Positions 54,546 to 63,682 of a stretch of DNA of 64,000 bases are shown piece by piece. Position 1 is the first letter of the stretch, and each line of letters opens with the position of its first letter. The translations under genes and the position numbers were made by a program. The DNA is from Streptomyces sp. NBC_00442 (GTDB lineage Bacteria > Actinomycetota > Actinomycetes > Streptomycetales > Streptomycetaceae), in NCBI RefSeq assembly GCF_036014195.1, contig NZ_CP107918.1, forward strand, positions 3,658,001 through 3,722,000, written 5' to 3'. Under the pieces are notes generated by a model. The model was not told the origin of the DNA. It searched no databases and worked only from the letters and a program-made list of their open reading frames with translations.

Positions 54546-54834
54546 GCCTTCGGGGTCGTGAACCAGCGAGGCCCGTCCTTCTGTGGATGAATCCACCTCT
54601 GTGGACAACTCCGTAGCCTCTGCGGGGGACACAAGGCCCCCCGCGAACGGCTTACGGTCGCGCGGAGAGGAAGCCGCACGGCCGCGGCTGATGATTCCAT
54701 GCAGCAGTGAGCGACGTTTCACGTGAAACACGATGCATCCGCGCTCGCCGGAGACCGTTACGACACTCCGAAATGCGTACGTATACCGCCTTCTATGGAG
54801 CATTCACCCAGAAGCACATGAAGTGGACTAAATC
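54546..54834. other. parA upstream region
   Basis: About 290 bp between the chosen parA start and rsmG, on the same strand. It has two known-type roles: it should contain the parAB promoters and carries one parS site (54716-54729). It could be partly coding if parA starts further upstream. Confidence 0.55.
54716..54729. other. parS centromere site 18
   Basis: Perfect GTTTCACGTGAAAC about 170 bp upstream of the parA start, in the promoter region. ParB bound here could repress its own operon. Confidence 0.95.
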
Positions 54835-55560
54835 TCAGCGGCGACGCCGGGTCCTGCTCGTCCGCGCGGCCTTGGCGCGCTTGGCGGCGAACCGCACACC
54901 ACCGGGGCTCTCGCCAACCTCGACCCGGACAACCGTGGACAGCGGGTCCACCACACCCTCGCCGACATGGAGCACCGAGGTCTCCACCACACCGAGTTTG
55001 CTCAGCGCGGCGCGTGCTCCCAGGATCTCCTCCTCGGCCGTGTCGCCCTTGAGCGCCAGCATCTCGCCGTAAGGACGCAGCAGCGGAACGCCCCAGCCGG
55101 CCAGCCGGTCGAGCGGCGCCACCGCACGCGCCGTCACCACATGGACCGGAGTGACCTTGCCCATCATCTCCTCGGCGCGGCCGCGCACCACGGTCACATG
55201 GTCGAGGCCGAGCAGCTCCACGACCTCCTGAAGGAAGTTGGTGCGCCGCAGCAGCGGTTCCAGAAGCGTGATCTTCAAATCCGGGCGGACCAGCGCCAGC
55301 GGGATACCGGGCAGCCCCGCGCCCGAGCCCACGTCGCACACCGTGACGCCCTCGGGAACGACCTCGGAGAGCACCGCGCAGTTGAGCAGATGCCGCTCCC
55401 ACAGGCGCGGCACCTCACGCGGCCCGATCAGACCGCGCTTGACCCCCGCATCCGCGAGCAGCTCCGCATACCGCACGGCCTCGGGGAAGAACTCCCCGAA
55501 AACCGCCCGCGCCTCTTCCGGCGCCGGGGGAAGCTCCGCTGCTGCCTCTGCCTCCGTCAC
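54835..55560 (-). CDS. rsmG: 16S rRNA (guanine527-N7)-methyltransferase
   Basis: A 241-residue SAM enzyme that methylates G527 of 16S rRNA; its loss gives low-level streptomycin resistance. The SAM loop is DVGSGAGLPG (76-85), preceded by RLWERHLLN and followed by ITLLEPLLRRTNFL. GTG start behind GGAAGGA. It is the conserved neighbour of parAB near origins. Confidence 0.96.
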   Translation of the reverse strand: MTEAEAAAELPPAPEEARAVFGEFFPEAVRYAELLADAGVKRGLIGPREVPRLWERHLLNCAVLSEVVPEGVTVCDVGSGAGLPGIPLALVRPDLKITLLEPLLRRTNFLQEVVELLGLDHVTVVRGRAEEMMGKVTPVHVVTARAVAPLDRLAGWGVPLLRPYGEMLALKGDTAEEEILGARAALSKLGVVETSVLHVGEGVVDPLSTVVRVEVGESPGGVRFAAKRAKAARTSRTRRRR

Positions 55561-55672
55561 GGGGACCGTCCTTCCCTACCTAGGCGGCGTTACCGCACTG
55601 TGGTGGCTGACTATCAGGCTGACAAAGATCGGCCCCGCCTGCGGACAGACGGGGCCGAGAAAGCAATGGCGC

Positions 55673-56185
55673 TCAGGCGGGCAGCACGACGACGAAGCGC
55701 TGGGGCTCCTCGCCCTCCGACTCGCTGCGCAGCCCCGCGGCCGCCACCGCGTCGTGCACGACCTTGCGCTCGAACGGCGTCATCGGGTCCAGCTTCACCG
55801 GCTCACCGGTGCTCTTCACCTCGTCCGCCGCCTTGGCACCCAGCGCGGCGAGCTCCGTACGCTTCTGGGCCCGGTAGCCGCCGATGTCCAGCATCAGACG
55901 GCTGCGGTCACCGGTCTCACGGTGCACGGCCAGGCGCGTCAGCTCCTGGAGCGCCTCAAGGACCTCGCCGTCACGGCCGACAAGTTTCTGCAGGTCGCGG
56001 CTGTTGCTGTCACTGATGATCGAGACCGCGGCCCGGTCCGCCTCGACGTCCATGTCGATATCGCCATCGAGGTCGGCGATGTCGAGCAGGCCCTCCAGGT
56101 AATCGGCGGCGATCTCCCCTTCCTGCTCCAGGCGGGAGAGGGGGTCGACGCCCTCAGCGGCCGGGGCGGTGGTGCCTTCCGTCAC
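55673..56185 (-). CDS. jag: Jag/KhpB-like RNA-binding protein (R3H domain)
   Basis: A 170-residue protein. The N-terminal acidic stretch lacks the full Jag-N domain. A KH-type region is DVEADRAAVSIISDSNSRDLQKLVGRDGEVLEALQELTRLAV, followed by an R3H domain (MTPFERKVVHDAVAAAGLRSESEGEEPQRFVVV). It probably binds RNA in cell-division control. GTG start after AAGGAG, 14 bp after yidC. Confidence 0.93.
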   Translation of the reverse strand: MTEGTTAPAAEGVDPLSRLEQEGEIAADYLEGLLDIADLDGDIDMDVEADRAAVSIISDSNSRDLQKLVGRDGEVLEALQELTRLAVHRETGDRSRLMLDIGGYRAQKRTELAALGAKAADEVKSTGEPVKLDPMTPFERKVVHDAVAAAGLRSESEGEEPQRFVVVLPA

Positions 56186-56199
56186 GGATGGACTCCTTC

Positions 56200-57495
56200 T
56201 TACTTCTTGGACGGGTGCTTGGGCCGCTGCTGACCCTTGCGCTGACCCGACTTGGCTCGTGCCTGACCGGCCGTGGGCTTGCCCTGCTTCGGCTTGGCGT
56301 CCTGCTTGGGCTTCGCGTCCTGCGGTTCAGCCCGCTTCTCGTCGGGCACCTCGGCCGCGGAGTCGTCCGTGGAGCCCTTCGTCAGCGAGGTCTTCGCGGC
56401 CGCGTCGTCCTGCTGCACGGCACCACCCTGGCGCTGCGCCTTGGTCTGCCGCTTGGGCTGCTGGCGCTTGGGAGCCGCGCCGCCCTCGGCCTCGAGCAGT
56501 GCCGTGTCGCTCTTCACCACGGAGCCGTCGGCCTGGGCCGCGAAGCCCTGCTTGGAGAGCGTGGTGATGAACTTGCGCTCGTTGGCGTTGCGGTCCGGGC
56601 CCTTGGCCACGATCGCCTGCACGATGGTGCGGCGCTTCTTGCCGCGCACCTCGCCGTGCGTGCTGACGTTCTTGATCAGGCGGTCCAGGTAGTGCGCCTG
56701 CGCCTTGGAGCCCGGCGTCGGGTTCTGGTTGATCACGTACATCTGCTGGCCCATGGTCCACACGTTGGTGGTCAACCAGTAGACGAGGACACCGACGGGG
56801 AAGTTGATGCCCATCACGGCGAACATGACGGGGAAGACGTACATCAGCATCTTCTGCTGCTGCATGAACGGCGTCTTGACCGAGAGGTCCACGTTCTTCG
56901 TCATCAGCTGGCGCTGGGTGAAGAACTGCGAGGCCGACATCATCACGATCATGATCGCGGTGACGACCCGGACGTCGGTGAGGGTGGCCCCGAGGGACTC
57001 GACCTTCGACGCGTGGTCCATGAACTTCGCGGCCAGCGGCGCGCCGAAGATGTGGGCCTTCTGGGCGCTCTCCAGGAGCGGCTGGTTGATGACGCCGATG
57101 GTCTTGCCGTTGGCGATGCCGGCGAGCACGTGGTACAGCGCGAAGAAGAACGGCGACTGGGCGATGATCGGAAGGCACGAGGAGAGCGGGTTGGTGCCCG
57201 TCTCCTTGTACAGCTTCATCATCTCTTCGGACTGACGCTGCTTGTCGCTCTTGTAGCGCTCCTGGATCGCCTTCATCTTCGGCTGGAGCGCCTGCATGTT
57301 CCGCGTCGACTTGATCTGCTTCACGAAGAGCGGGATCAGACAGATACGGATGAGCACCACGAGGGACACGATCGACAGGCCCCAGGCCCAGCCCGTGTCC
57401 GGCCCGAAGATCGCGCCGTACAACGTGTGGAACTGGACGATGACCCAGGAAACAGGCCAGGTGATGAAGCTGAACAGACTGGCAATCGTGTCCAC
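56200..57495 (-). CDS. yidC: Membrane protein insertase YidC
   Basis: A 431-residue Oxa1-type insertase with five or so helices. The conserved core includes [51 protein letters not shown] and later [43 protein letters not shown] 150-residue basic tail ([25 protein letters not shown]) likely binds ribosomes. Starts GTG behind AAGGAG. Three bases separate it from yidD. Confidence 0.96.
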   Translation of the reverse strand: MDTIASLFSFITWPVSWVIVQFHTLYGAIFGPDTGWAWGLSIVSLVVLIRICLIPLFVKQIKSTRNMQALQPKMKAIQERYKSDKQRQSEEMMKLYKETGTNPLSSCLPIIAQSPFFFALYHVLAGIANGKTIGVINQPLLESAQKAHIFGAPLAAKFMDHASKVESLGATLTDVRVVTAIMIVMMSASQFFTQRQLMTKNVDLSVKTPFMQQQKMLMYVFPVMFAVMGINFPVGVLVYWLTTNVWTMGQQMYVINQNPTPGSKAQAHYLDRLIKNVSTHGEVRGKKRRTIVQAIVAKGPDRNANERKFITTLSKQGFAAQADGSVVKSDTALLEAEGGAAPKRQQPKRQTKAQRQGGAVQQDDAAAKTSLTKGSTDDSAAEVPDEKRAEPQDAKPKQDAKPKQGKPTAGQARAKSGQRKGQQRPKHPSKK

Positions 57496-57498
57496 TAA

Positions 57499-57834
57499 TC
57501 AGGCTCCTTGAGCTTTGGGCGGGGTCTCTGCGGCCGGGCTTGTCTCGGTCTCAGCGGCGGACTGCCCGCCCTTGTCGCCGCGCCAGGCAGCGCGCAGCGC
57601 CTCGTGCCATCGAGGGCGCTTGCGCTCCGGCACGTAGTCCACACCGCCGGGCGACCACGGATTGCACCGCAGAATGCGCCAAGCGGTCAGGGCTGTGCCT
57701 TTGACGGCACCGTGCCGGTCGATCGCCGTATATCCATAGTGGGAACACGACGGGTAGTACCGGCAGACGGGCCCAAGAAGTGGGCTGATCGTCCACTGGT
57801 ACAGCTTGATCAGGGCCAGCAGCGGGTACTTCAT
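57499..57834 (-). CDS. yidD: Membrane protein insertion efficiency factor YidD
   Basis: A 111-residue protein beginning [69 protein letters not shown], the invariant YidD core with its cysteines. It helps YidC insert membrane proteins. A charged C-terminal tail follows. Its start overlaps the rnpA stop by 4 bp (ATGA). Confidence 0.95.
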   Translation of the reverse strand: MKYPLLALIKLYQWTISPLLGPVCRYYPSCSHYGYTAIDRHGAVKGTALTAWRILRCNPWSPGGVDYVPERKRPRWHEALRAAWRGDKGGQSAAETETSPAAETPPKAQGA

Positions 57835-58202
57835 CGCGCGCCCCCTCCCAGGAGCCGCGCGAGGGCGGCATCCAGGTCTCGGGCCAGCTGTGCATGGTCG
57901 GCATCGCCCGCACCGGGCAATGCCCGTACGACCACCAGGCTACCGGCGGGCAACTGGGACAGTCGTTCGCGCATGAGATGGCGGAGCCTGCGCTTCACCA
58001 GATTGCGGACGACAGCCACACCGACGGCCTTGCTGACAACGAAACCCGCACGCGTCGGGGGAGCGCTCTCCCCAGGCGCGTGCGGGTCCGTTGTACCGCT
58101 GCTTAGATGGACGACGAGGAGCGGGCGGCCGGCCCGGCGTCCTCGGCGAACCGCGGTCGCGAAGTCCTCGCGCCGCCTCAGCCGATTCTCGGTAGGCAGC
58201 AC
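57831..58202 (-). CDS. rnpA: Ribonuclease P protein component
   Basis: A 123-residue basic protein that assists RNase P RNA in trimming tRNA 5' ends. It starts [33 protein letters not shown] and has the RNR signature [20 protein letters not shown]. Between rpmH (18 bp) and yidD (overlapping), the standard origin-proximal order. GTG start. Confidence 0.96.
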   Translation of the reverse strand: MLPTENRLRRREDFATAVRRGRRAGRPLLVVHLSSGTTDPHAPGESAPPTRAGFVVSKAVGVAVVRNLVKRRLRHLMRERLSQLPAGSLVVVRALPGAGDADHAQLARDLDAALARLLGGGAR

Positions 58203-58220
58203 GTCATGACCTGTCGGCTA

Positions 58221-58358
58221 TTACGCGGACAGGCTTGCGCGACCCTTGCCACGGCGGTTCGCGAGAATCGCGCGGCCGGCGCGGGTACGCATCCGCAGGC
58301 GGAAGCCGTGGGTCTTGGCGCGGCGACGGTTGTTCGGCTGGAAGGTGCGCTTGCTCAC
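58221..58358 (-). CDS. rpmH: 50S ribosomal protein L34
   Basis: A 45-residue basic protein: [20 protein letters not shown], then [25 protein letters not shown]. This is the invariant L34 sequence. The GTG start follows a GGAG site seven bases before it. First gene of the leftward rpmH-rnpA-yidD-yidC-jag-rsmG-parAB series, divergent from dnaA. Confidence 0.97.
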   Translation of the reverse strand: MSKRTFQPNNRRRAKTHGFRLRMRTRAGRAILANRRGKGRASLSA

Positions 58359-58589
58359 TCGGGGGCTCCAGAAATGATTCGTTGGCGGCGGGACATCGCC
58401 TGGCTGTCACCGTGCGCCCACGAGTAGCTCGCGTATACGCCCGTGTGCACCGCTTCACGACCACAGATCGTGATCTTTGCCCATCGGAGGCAGGCGGCAG
58501 CAGCCATCGACAACTCGACCTGGTTACGGTACGCGCGGCTACGCCATCCGGTCAAACCGGCTCCTCGCCGGGCTCCGGTATGCACAGGC

Positions 58590-58598
58590 TGTGGACAA
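58590..58598 (-). promoter_or_regulatory. DnaA box upstream of dnaA
   Basis: TGTGGACAA (complement TTGTCCACA) ends five bases before the -35 box of the dnaA promoter. DnaA binding here would autoregulate dnaA, as shown for Streptomyces. Confidence 0.85.
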
Positions 58599-58602
58599 CA
58601 AC

Positions 58603-58632
58603 TTGAACCACGTCAGTGGGCCCGACTACCGT
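58603..58632 (+). promoter_or_regulatory. dnaA promoter
   Basis: TTGAAC (58603-58608), 18 bases, TACCGT (58627-58632). About 115 bp upstream of the dnaA start codon and just after the DnaA box. Confidence 0.65.
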
Positions 58633-58749
58633 GGCTGAACTCCGAGCCTTCTCCCCATCTGTCCTCGCCTGTCTGTCCTGCCTGTCTATGCCATCCCCAT
58701 CCCGTCCCGAGAACCACACATTCGTGGGACCTGCGAGAGAGCGTGCCCT

Positions 58750-60576
58750 GTGGCTGACGTACCTGCCGATCTTGCCGCAGTGTGGCCACGCGTGCTGGAA
58801 CATCTCCTCGGGGAGGGGCAGCAGGGCATCGAGCCCAAGGACAAGCAGTGGATCGAGCGCTGCCAGCCGCTCGCGCTGGTGGCCGACACCGCGCTGCTCG
58901 CCGTCCCCAATGAATGGGGCAAGCGCGTGCTGGAAGGCCGGCTCGCCCCGCTGATCAGCGAGACCCTGAGCCGCGAGTGCGGCCGCACCATCCGGATCGC
59001 GATCACCGTCGACGACTCGGTGGGCGATCCCTCGCCGCCCGCCCCGCAGCAGCAGGCTCCGCAACAGCAGCAGCCGCGCTACCAGGACGACCACCCCTAC
59101 GGCCGCCAGGCCGACGACGGCCTGGCGGCCGCGCGCCCCGCCTATCCCGGCGAGTACCAGCAGCGCTCCGAGCCGGGCGCCTGGCCGCGCGCCCAGGAAG
59201 ACCTCTGGCAGCAGCCCCGGCTCGGCGGCTTCCAGGACCGCGACGCCCCGGGCGAGCAGTGGCGCGAGCCCTACGGCGCCCCGCGCCCGCAGCAGCCCCA
59301 GCACGACTACCGCTCCCCGCAGCTGCCCGAGCGCGGCCCGTACGACCAGGACCGCGGCCAGTACGACCAGGGCCGGGGCCAGTACGAGCAGCCCAAGCCG
59401 CAGTCGTACGAGCAGCAGCGCCACGACCAGCGGTCCGACCGGCGCGATCTCCCCGACGGGCAGCCCCCGCAGCGCGGCGGCTCCGGCCACCTCGCGCCGT
59501 CCCCCTCCGGCGGCGCGCCCGCGCAGGGCGGTCCGGGCGAGCCGCACGCGCGCCTGAACCCCAAGTACCTCTTCGACACCTTCGTCATCGGCTCGTCGAA
59601 CCGGTTCGCGCACGCCGCGGCCGTCGCGGTCGCCGAGGCGCCGGCCAAGGCCTACAACCCCCTCTTCATCTACGGGGAGTCGGGCCTCGGCAAGACCCAC
59701 CTCCTGCACGCGATCGGGCACTACGCGCGCAGTCTGTATCCCGGCACCCGGGTGCGGTACGTGAGCTCCGAGGAGTTCACCAACGAGTTCATCAACTCGA
59801 TCCGCGACGGCAAGGGCGACACCTTCCGCAAGCGCTACCGCGATGTCGACATCCTCCTGGTGGACGACATCCAGTTCCTGGCTAGCAAGGAGTCGACGCA
59901 GGAGGAGTTCTTCCACACCTTCAATACGCTCCACAACGCCAACAAGCAGATCGTGCTGTCCTCGGACCGGCCGCCCAAGCAGCTGATGACCCTGGAGGAC
60001 CGGCTGCGCAACCGCTTCGAGTGGGGTCTGACCACCGATGTGCAGCCGCCCGAGCTGGAGACGCGTATCGCGATCCTCCGTAAGAAGGCGGTGCAGGAGC
60101 AGCTCAACGCGCCGCCGGAGGTACTGGAGTTCATCGCGTCCCGGATCTCGCGGAACATCCGCGAGCTGGAGGGCGCGCTGATCCGCGTCACCGCGTTCGC
60201 CTCCCTGAACCGGCAGCCGGTGGACCTCGGGCTCACCGAGATCGTCCTGAAGGACCTGATCCCCGGCGGCGAGGACTCGGCGCCCGAGATCACCGCGAGC
60301 GCGATCATGGCCGCGACCGCCGACTACTTCGGTCTGACGGTGGAGGATCTCTGCGGATCCTCGCGCAGCCGCGTCCTGGTGACGGCCCGCCAGATCGCCA
60401 TGTATCTGTGCCGCGAGCTCACGGATCTCTCGTTGCCCAAGATCGGGGCCCAGTTCGGCGGCCGCGACCACACGACGGTGATGCACGCCGACCGCAAGAT
60501 CCGCGCGCTGATGGCGGAGCGCCGTTCCATCTACAACCAGGTCACCGAGCTCACCAACCGCATCAAGAACGGCTGA
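58750..60576 (+). CDS. dnaA: Chromosomal replication initiator DnaA
   Basis: A 608-residue AAA+ initiator. Domain I (1-95) is followed by a long Gln/Arg/Pro/Tyr-rich domain II (about 95-260), a Streptomyces feature that makes the protein larger than most. Domain III has Walker [10 protein letters not shown] (about 309-317) and Walker [10 protein letters not shown]. Domain IV has the DnaA signature [16 protein letters not shown] (about 570-585) for box binding. GTG start. It binds the boxes in oriC downstream and upstream of its own promoter. Confidence 0.98.
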   Translation: MADVPADLAAVWPRVLEHLLGEGQQGIEPKDKQWIERCQPLALVADTALLAVPNEWGKRVLEGRLAPLISETLSRECGRTIRIAITVDDSVGDPSPPAPQQQAPQQQQPRYQDDHPYGRQADDGLAAARPAYPGEYQQRSEPGAWPRAQEDLWQQPRLGGFQDRDAPGEQWREPYGAPRPQQPQHDYRSPQLPERGPYDQDRGQYDQGRGQYEQPKPQSYEQQRHDQRSDRRDLPDGQPPQRGGSGHLAPSPSGGAPAQGGPGEPHARLNPKYLFDTFVIGSSNRFAHAAAVAVAEAPAKAYNPLFIYGESGLGKTHLLHAIGHYARSLYPGTRVRYVSSEEFTNEFINSIRDGKGDTFRKRYRDVDILLVDDIQFLASKESTQEEFFHTFNTLHNANKQIVLSSDRPPKQLMTLEDRLRNRFEWGLTTDVQPPELETRIAILRKKAVQEQLNAPPEVLEFIASRISRNIRELEGALIRVTAFASLNRQPVDLGLTEIVLKDLIPGGEDSAPEITASAIMAATADYFGLTVEDLCGSSRSRVLVTARQIAMYLCRELTDLSLPKIGAQFGGRDHTTVMHADRKIRALMAERRSIYNQVTELTNRIKNG

Positions 60577-60600
60577 GCCGGCCGACGCACCACAGCTCCC

Positions 60601-60633
60601 AGGGCGCCCGGGGATTTATCCTCCGGGCGCCCT
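60601..60633 (+). terminator. Terminator after dnaA
   Basis: Arms AGGGCGCCCGG (60601-60611) and its complement (60623-60633) around an 11-base loop, 24 bp beyond the dnaA stop codon. Confidence 0.8.
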
Positions 60634-60688
60634 TCGGCGTTCCCGGAGCCCTTCCCGAGCCCTTCCCGAGCCCTCCGAGAGCCCCCGA

Positions 60689-60757
60689 AATGCGTGTGTG
60701 CGGGACCCGGGAAGCGTGTGTACGGGCTCGGGGGAAGCGTGTGTACGAGTCCGCCGG
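60689..60757. repeat. Three tandem 22-23-bp repeats at the dnaA side of oriC
   Basis: Units starting near 60689, 60712 and 60735 share aagcgtgtgtacgggctcggg with small changes. Just before them (about 60643-60675) gagcccttccc is repeated two to three times. The block precedes the first DnaA box. Confidence 0.75.
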
Positions 60758-60780
60758 GCGTCGCGCTGTTCGAATACCGG

Positions 60781-61360
60781 CTGGTCAGAGGCGGTTCTCC
60801 ACAGATCTGGGGACTTTTGGCCGTCCACACCCTGGGGACCGCGAAGTTGTCCAGATTGCGTCCACAGGCGCGGCGGCTGATACTCCATCACTCCAGGTCA
60901 ACAGCCTGTGGATTTGTGGGCATCCTCGTTCCACAGCTTGTGGACGAATTCTCTGTCCACAGCCTGTGGGCGAAGTTGTCCACCGGTGACCCACAGGCCT
61001 CGGTCCGTTGTCCCCAGCTTCTCCACAGCCCTGTCCACTGTTCGGCAACGCAACACCCGCAATCACCGGACCGAGTGAAAGCCGTCACACCAAGGGGGCA
61101 GGTTGGCCTGTGGGGAACCGGGGTAAAGCTGGGGACAGGGCTGGGGAGAACCACCCCTCTTCTGTGCATGGGGTGTGCAGAACTTTCGGGCGTCCACAGA
61201 AACCATGAGTTGTCCACTGGTTCCACCCACAGGGCCGGTGGACAAAAAACTGGGTGTGACCTGCGCAAACGGGGTTATCCACGGTTTCCACAGGCCCTAC
61301 TACTACTCCCACTTAGAGTTAGCTGGGAATCCGCTTCGAAGTGGGGCCTGTGCACAACTG
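60781..61360. other. oriC: Replication origin oriC
   Basis: Non-coding DNA between dnaA and dnaN packed with DnaA boxes related to TTGTCCACA. One-mismatch examples: TTCTCCACA at 60795 and 61019, TCGTCCACA (minus, 60939-60947), CTGTCCACA (60953), TTGTCCACC (60976), TTGTCCCCA (61008), TTGTCCACT (61210), TTGTCCACC (minus, 61237-61245) and TTATCCACG (61275). Further, weaker boxes lie at 60821, 60858, 60907, 60928, 61031, 61109, 61130, 61190 and 61284. The many boxes in both orientations without one AT-rich unwinding element is the known Streptomyces design. Confidence 0.97.
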
Positions 61361-61504
61361 CCCGCCGGAGCTCCCGACGCCGCTCGACGCGACTTGACCC
61401 CGACGCGCACCGACTGTCAGCGGCGTACGTCAGACTGGTCCCCGGCGACAGCGCCGACGACGAAAGCCAGCAGGGCGAGCCAGCAACAGCAGGAGGCGGT
61501 TCCG

Positions 61505-62635
61505 GTGAAGATCCGGGTGGAGCGCGATGTACTCGCGGAGGCGGTGGCCTGGGTGGCCCGCAGCCTCCCGGCCCGTCCGCCCGCGCCCGTACTCGCGGGC
61601 CTTCTTCTGAAGGCGGAGGACGGCGCGCTCAGCTTCTCCAGCTTCGACTACGAGGTCTCGGCGCGGGTCTCGGTGGACGCCGAGGTCGACGAGGACGGCA
61701 CGGTGCTCGTCTCCGGCCGCCTGCTCGCCGACATCTGCCGCGCCCTGCCCAACCGTCCGGTGGAGATTTCCACAGACGGTGTACGGGCGACCGTGGTCTG
61801 CGGCTCCTCCCGCTTCACCCTCCACACCCTGCCCGTGGAGGAGTACCCGGCGCTGCCGCAGATGCCCACCGCCACCGGCACCGTTCCCGGTGAGGTCTTC
61901 GCCTCGGCCGCCGCCCAGGTCGCCATCGCGGCCGGCCGGGACGACACCCTGCCCGTCCTGACCGGCGTGCGCATCGAGATCGAGGGCGACACCGTCACCC
62001 TGGCCTCCACCGACCGCTACCGCTTCGCGGTCCGCGAGTTCCTGTGGAAGCCGGAGAACCCGGACGCCTCCGCGGTCGCCCTGGTGCCCGCCAAGACGCT
62101 CCTGGACACCGCCAAGGCGCTCACGAGCGGCGACACGGTCACCCTGGCGCTGTCGGGCTCCGGAGCGGGCGAGGGTCTGATCGGCTTCGAGGGCGCCGGC
62201 CGGCGCACCACCACCCGCCTCCTCGAGGGTGACCTGCCGAAGTACCGCACCCTCTTCCCCACCGAGTTCAACTCGGTCGCGGTGATCGAGACCGCCCCGT
62301 TCGTCGAGGCCGTCAAGCGCGTCTCCCTGGTGGCCGAGCGCAACACCCCCGTGCGGCTCACCTTCGAGCAGGGCGTGCTCATCCTGGAGGCCGGCTCCAG
62401 CGACGACGCACAGGCTGTGGAAAGGGTCGACGCCAACCTGGAGGGCGACGACATCTCGATCGCCTTCAACCCGACCTTCCTGCTCGACGGCCTGAGCGCG
62501 ATCGACTCGCCGGTCGCCCAGCTGGCCTTCACCACCTCGACCAAGCCTGCGCTGCTCAGCGGCAAGCCCGCGCAGGACGCCGAGGCGGACGACGCGTACA
62601 AGTACCTGATCATGCCGGTGCGCCTGTCCGGCTGA
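61505..62635 (+). CDS. dnaN: DNA polymerase III sliding clamp (beta subunit)
   Basis: A 376-residue ring subunit that tethers polymerase III to DNA. It begins VKIRVERDVLAEAVAWVARSLPARPPAPVLAGLLLKA and has the three-domain pattern including GRDDTLPVLTGVRIEIEG and the C-terminal YLIMPVRLSG of clamps. GTG 61505 is fixed by AGGAGG eight bases upstream; the long frame in front crosses oriC and is not coding. Confidence 0.97.
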   Translation: MKIRVERDVLAEAVAWVARSLPARPPAPVLAGLLLKAEDGALSFSSFDYEVSARVSVDAEVDEDGTVLVSGRLLADICRALPNRPVEISTDGVRATVVCGSSRFTLHTLPVEEYPALPQMPTATGTVPGEVFASAAAQVAIAAGRDDTLPVLTGVRIEIEGDTVTLASTDRYRFAVREFLWKPENPDASAVALVPAKTLLDTAKALTSGDTVTLALSGSGAGEGLIGFEGAGRRTTTRLLEGDLPKYRTLFPTEFNSVAVIETAPFVEAVKRVSLVAERNTPVRLTFEQGVLILEAGSSDDAQAVERVDANLEGDDISIAFNPTFLLDGLSAIDSPVAQLAFTTSTKPALLSGKPAQDAEADDAYKYLIMPVRLSG

Positions 62636-62645
62636 GCGGCTTGAG

Positions 62646-62677
62646 GACGTACGCCCCGGGCACCCGGGGCGTACGTC
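62646..62677 (+). terminator. Terminator after dnaN
   Basis: Perfect 15-bp inverted arms (GACGTACGCCCCGGG at 62646-62660 and its complement at 62663-62677) with a minimal centre, 10 bp after the stop codon. Confidence 0.85.
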
Positions 62678-62764
62678 TGAGCGGCTGACCCCGCAGGTGT
62701 GTACAGGGGCTCCGGCGTAGGCTCGGACGCGGGTACGAACGCCTCAACGTCAAAGGATTCTGTG

Positions 62765-63640
62765 ATGGAGCTCGGTCTCGTCGGCCTCGGCAAAATGGGC
62801 GGCAACATGCGCGAGCGCATCCGCCGCGCAGGCCACACAGTCATCGGTTACGACCGCAACGCGGACGTCGCCGATGTCCACAGCCTCAAGGAGCTTGTGG
62901 ACAGTCTCAAGGGCCCGCGCGTCGTGTGGGTGATGGTCCCCGCGGGCGCGGCGACGCAGTCCACCATCGACGAGCTCGCCGAGCTCCTGTCGCCCGGTGA
63001 CATCGTCGTGGACGGCGGAAACTCGCGCTGGACGGACGACGAGAAGCACGCCGTCGAGCTGGGCCTCAAGGACATCGGCTTCGTCGACTGCGGCGTCTCC
63101 GGCGGCGTCTGGGGCCTGGAGAACGGCTACGCGCTGATGTACGGCGGCACCGCCGAGAACGTCGCGAAGGTCCAGCCGATCTTCGACGCGCTCAAGCCCG
63201 AGGGCGACTTCGGCGCGGTCCACGCCGGCAAGGTGGGCTCCGGCCACTTCTCCAAGATGGTTCACAACGGCATCGAGTACGCCATGATGCAGGCCTACGC
63301 CGAGGGCTGGGAACTCCTGGAGAAGGTCGACTCCGTCACCGACGTCCGCGAGGTGTTCCGCAGCTGGCAGGAGGGCACGGTCATCCGTTCCTGGCTGCTG
63401 GACCTCGCGGTCAACGCCCTGGACGACGACGAGCACCTCGACAAGCTGAAGGGCTTCGCGCAGGACTCCGGCGAGGGCCGGTGGACGGTCGAGGCCGCCA
63501 TCGACAACGCCGTGCCGCTCCCCGCGATCACCGCGTCGCTGTTCGCCCGCTTCGCGTCCCGTCAGGACGACTCCCCGCAGATGAAGATGATCGCCGCCCT
63601 GCGCAACCAGTTCGGCGGCCACGCGGTCGAGTCCAAGTAG
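62765..63640 (+). CDS. gnd: 6-phosphogluconate dehydrogenase, decarboxylating (short form)
   Basis: A 291-residue NAD(P)-dependent enzyme of the pentose phosphate pathway. Dinucleotide motif LVGLGKMGGNMRERI is at the start, then VVDGGNSRWTDD, GVSGGVWGLENGYALMYGG and KMVHNGIEYAMMQAYAEG. It is the short type lacking the C-terminal third of the E. coli enzyme. Placement between dnaN and recF is the Streptomyces norm. ATG after AAAGGA. Confidence 0.95.
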   Translation: MELGLVGLGKMGGNMRERIRRAGHTVIGYDRNADVADVHSLKELVDSLKGPRVVWVMVPAGAATQSTIDELAELLSPGDIVVDGGNSRWTDDEKHAVELGLKDIGFVDCGVSGGVWGLENGYALMYGGTAENVAKVQPIFDALKPEGDFGAVHAGKVGSGHFSKMVHNGIEYAMMQAYAEGWELLEKVDSVTDVREVFRSWQEGTVIRSWLLDLAVNALDDDEHLDKLKGFAQDSGEGRWTVEAAIDNAVPLPAITASLFARFASRQDDSPQMKMIAALRNQFGGHAVESK

Positions 63641-63682
63641 CTGTCAAGAGCAGTAGGTAAGCCGGGGGAGGTCGGCGACACC

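Larger units (their letters stand above)
58359..58749. other. rpmH-dnaA divergent intergenic region
   Basis: About 390 bp with the promoters of rpmH (left) and dnaA (right). No gene seen. It holds one consensus DnaA box and a dnaA promoter, listed separately. Confidence 0.75.

Noticed and set aside
60694..61893. 399-codon frame crossing oriC into dnaN
   Set aside because: The DNA is the DnaA-box array and the true dnaN start. The frame is kept open only by the high GC content.
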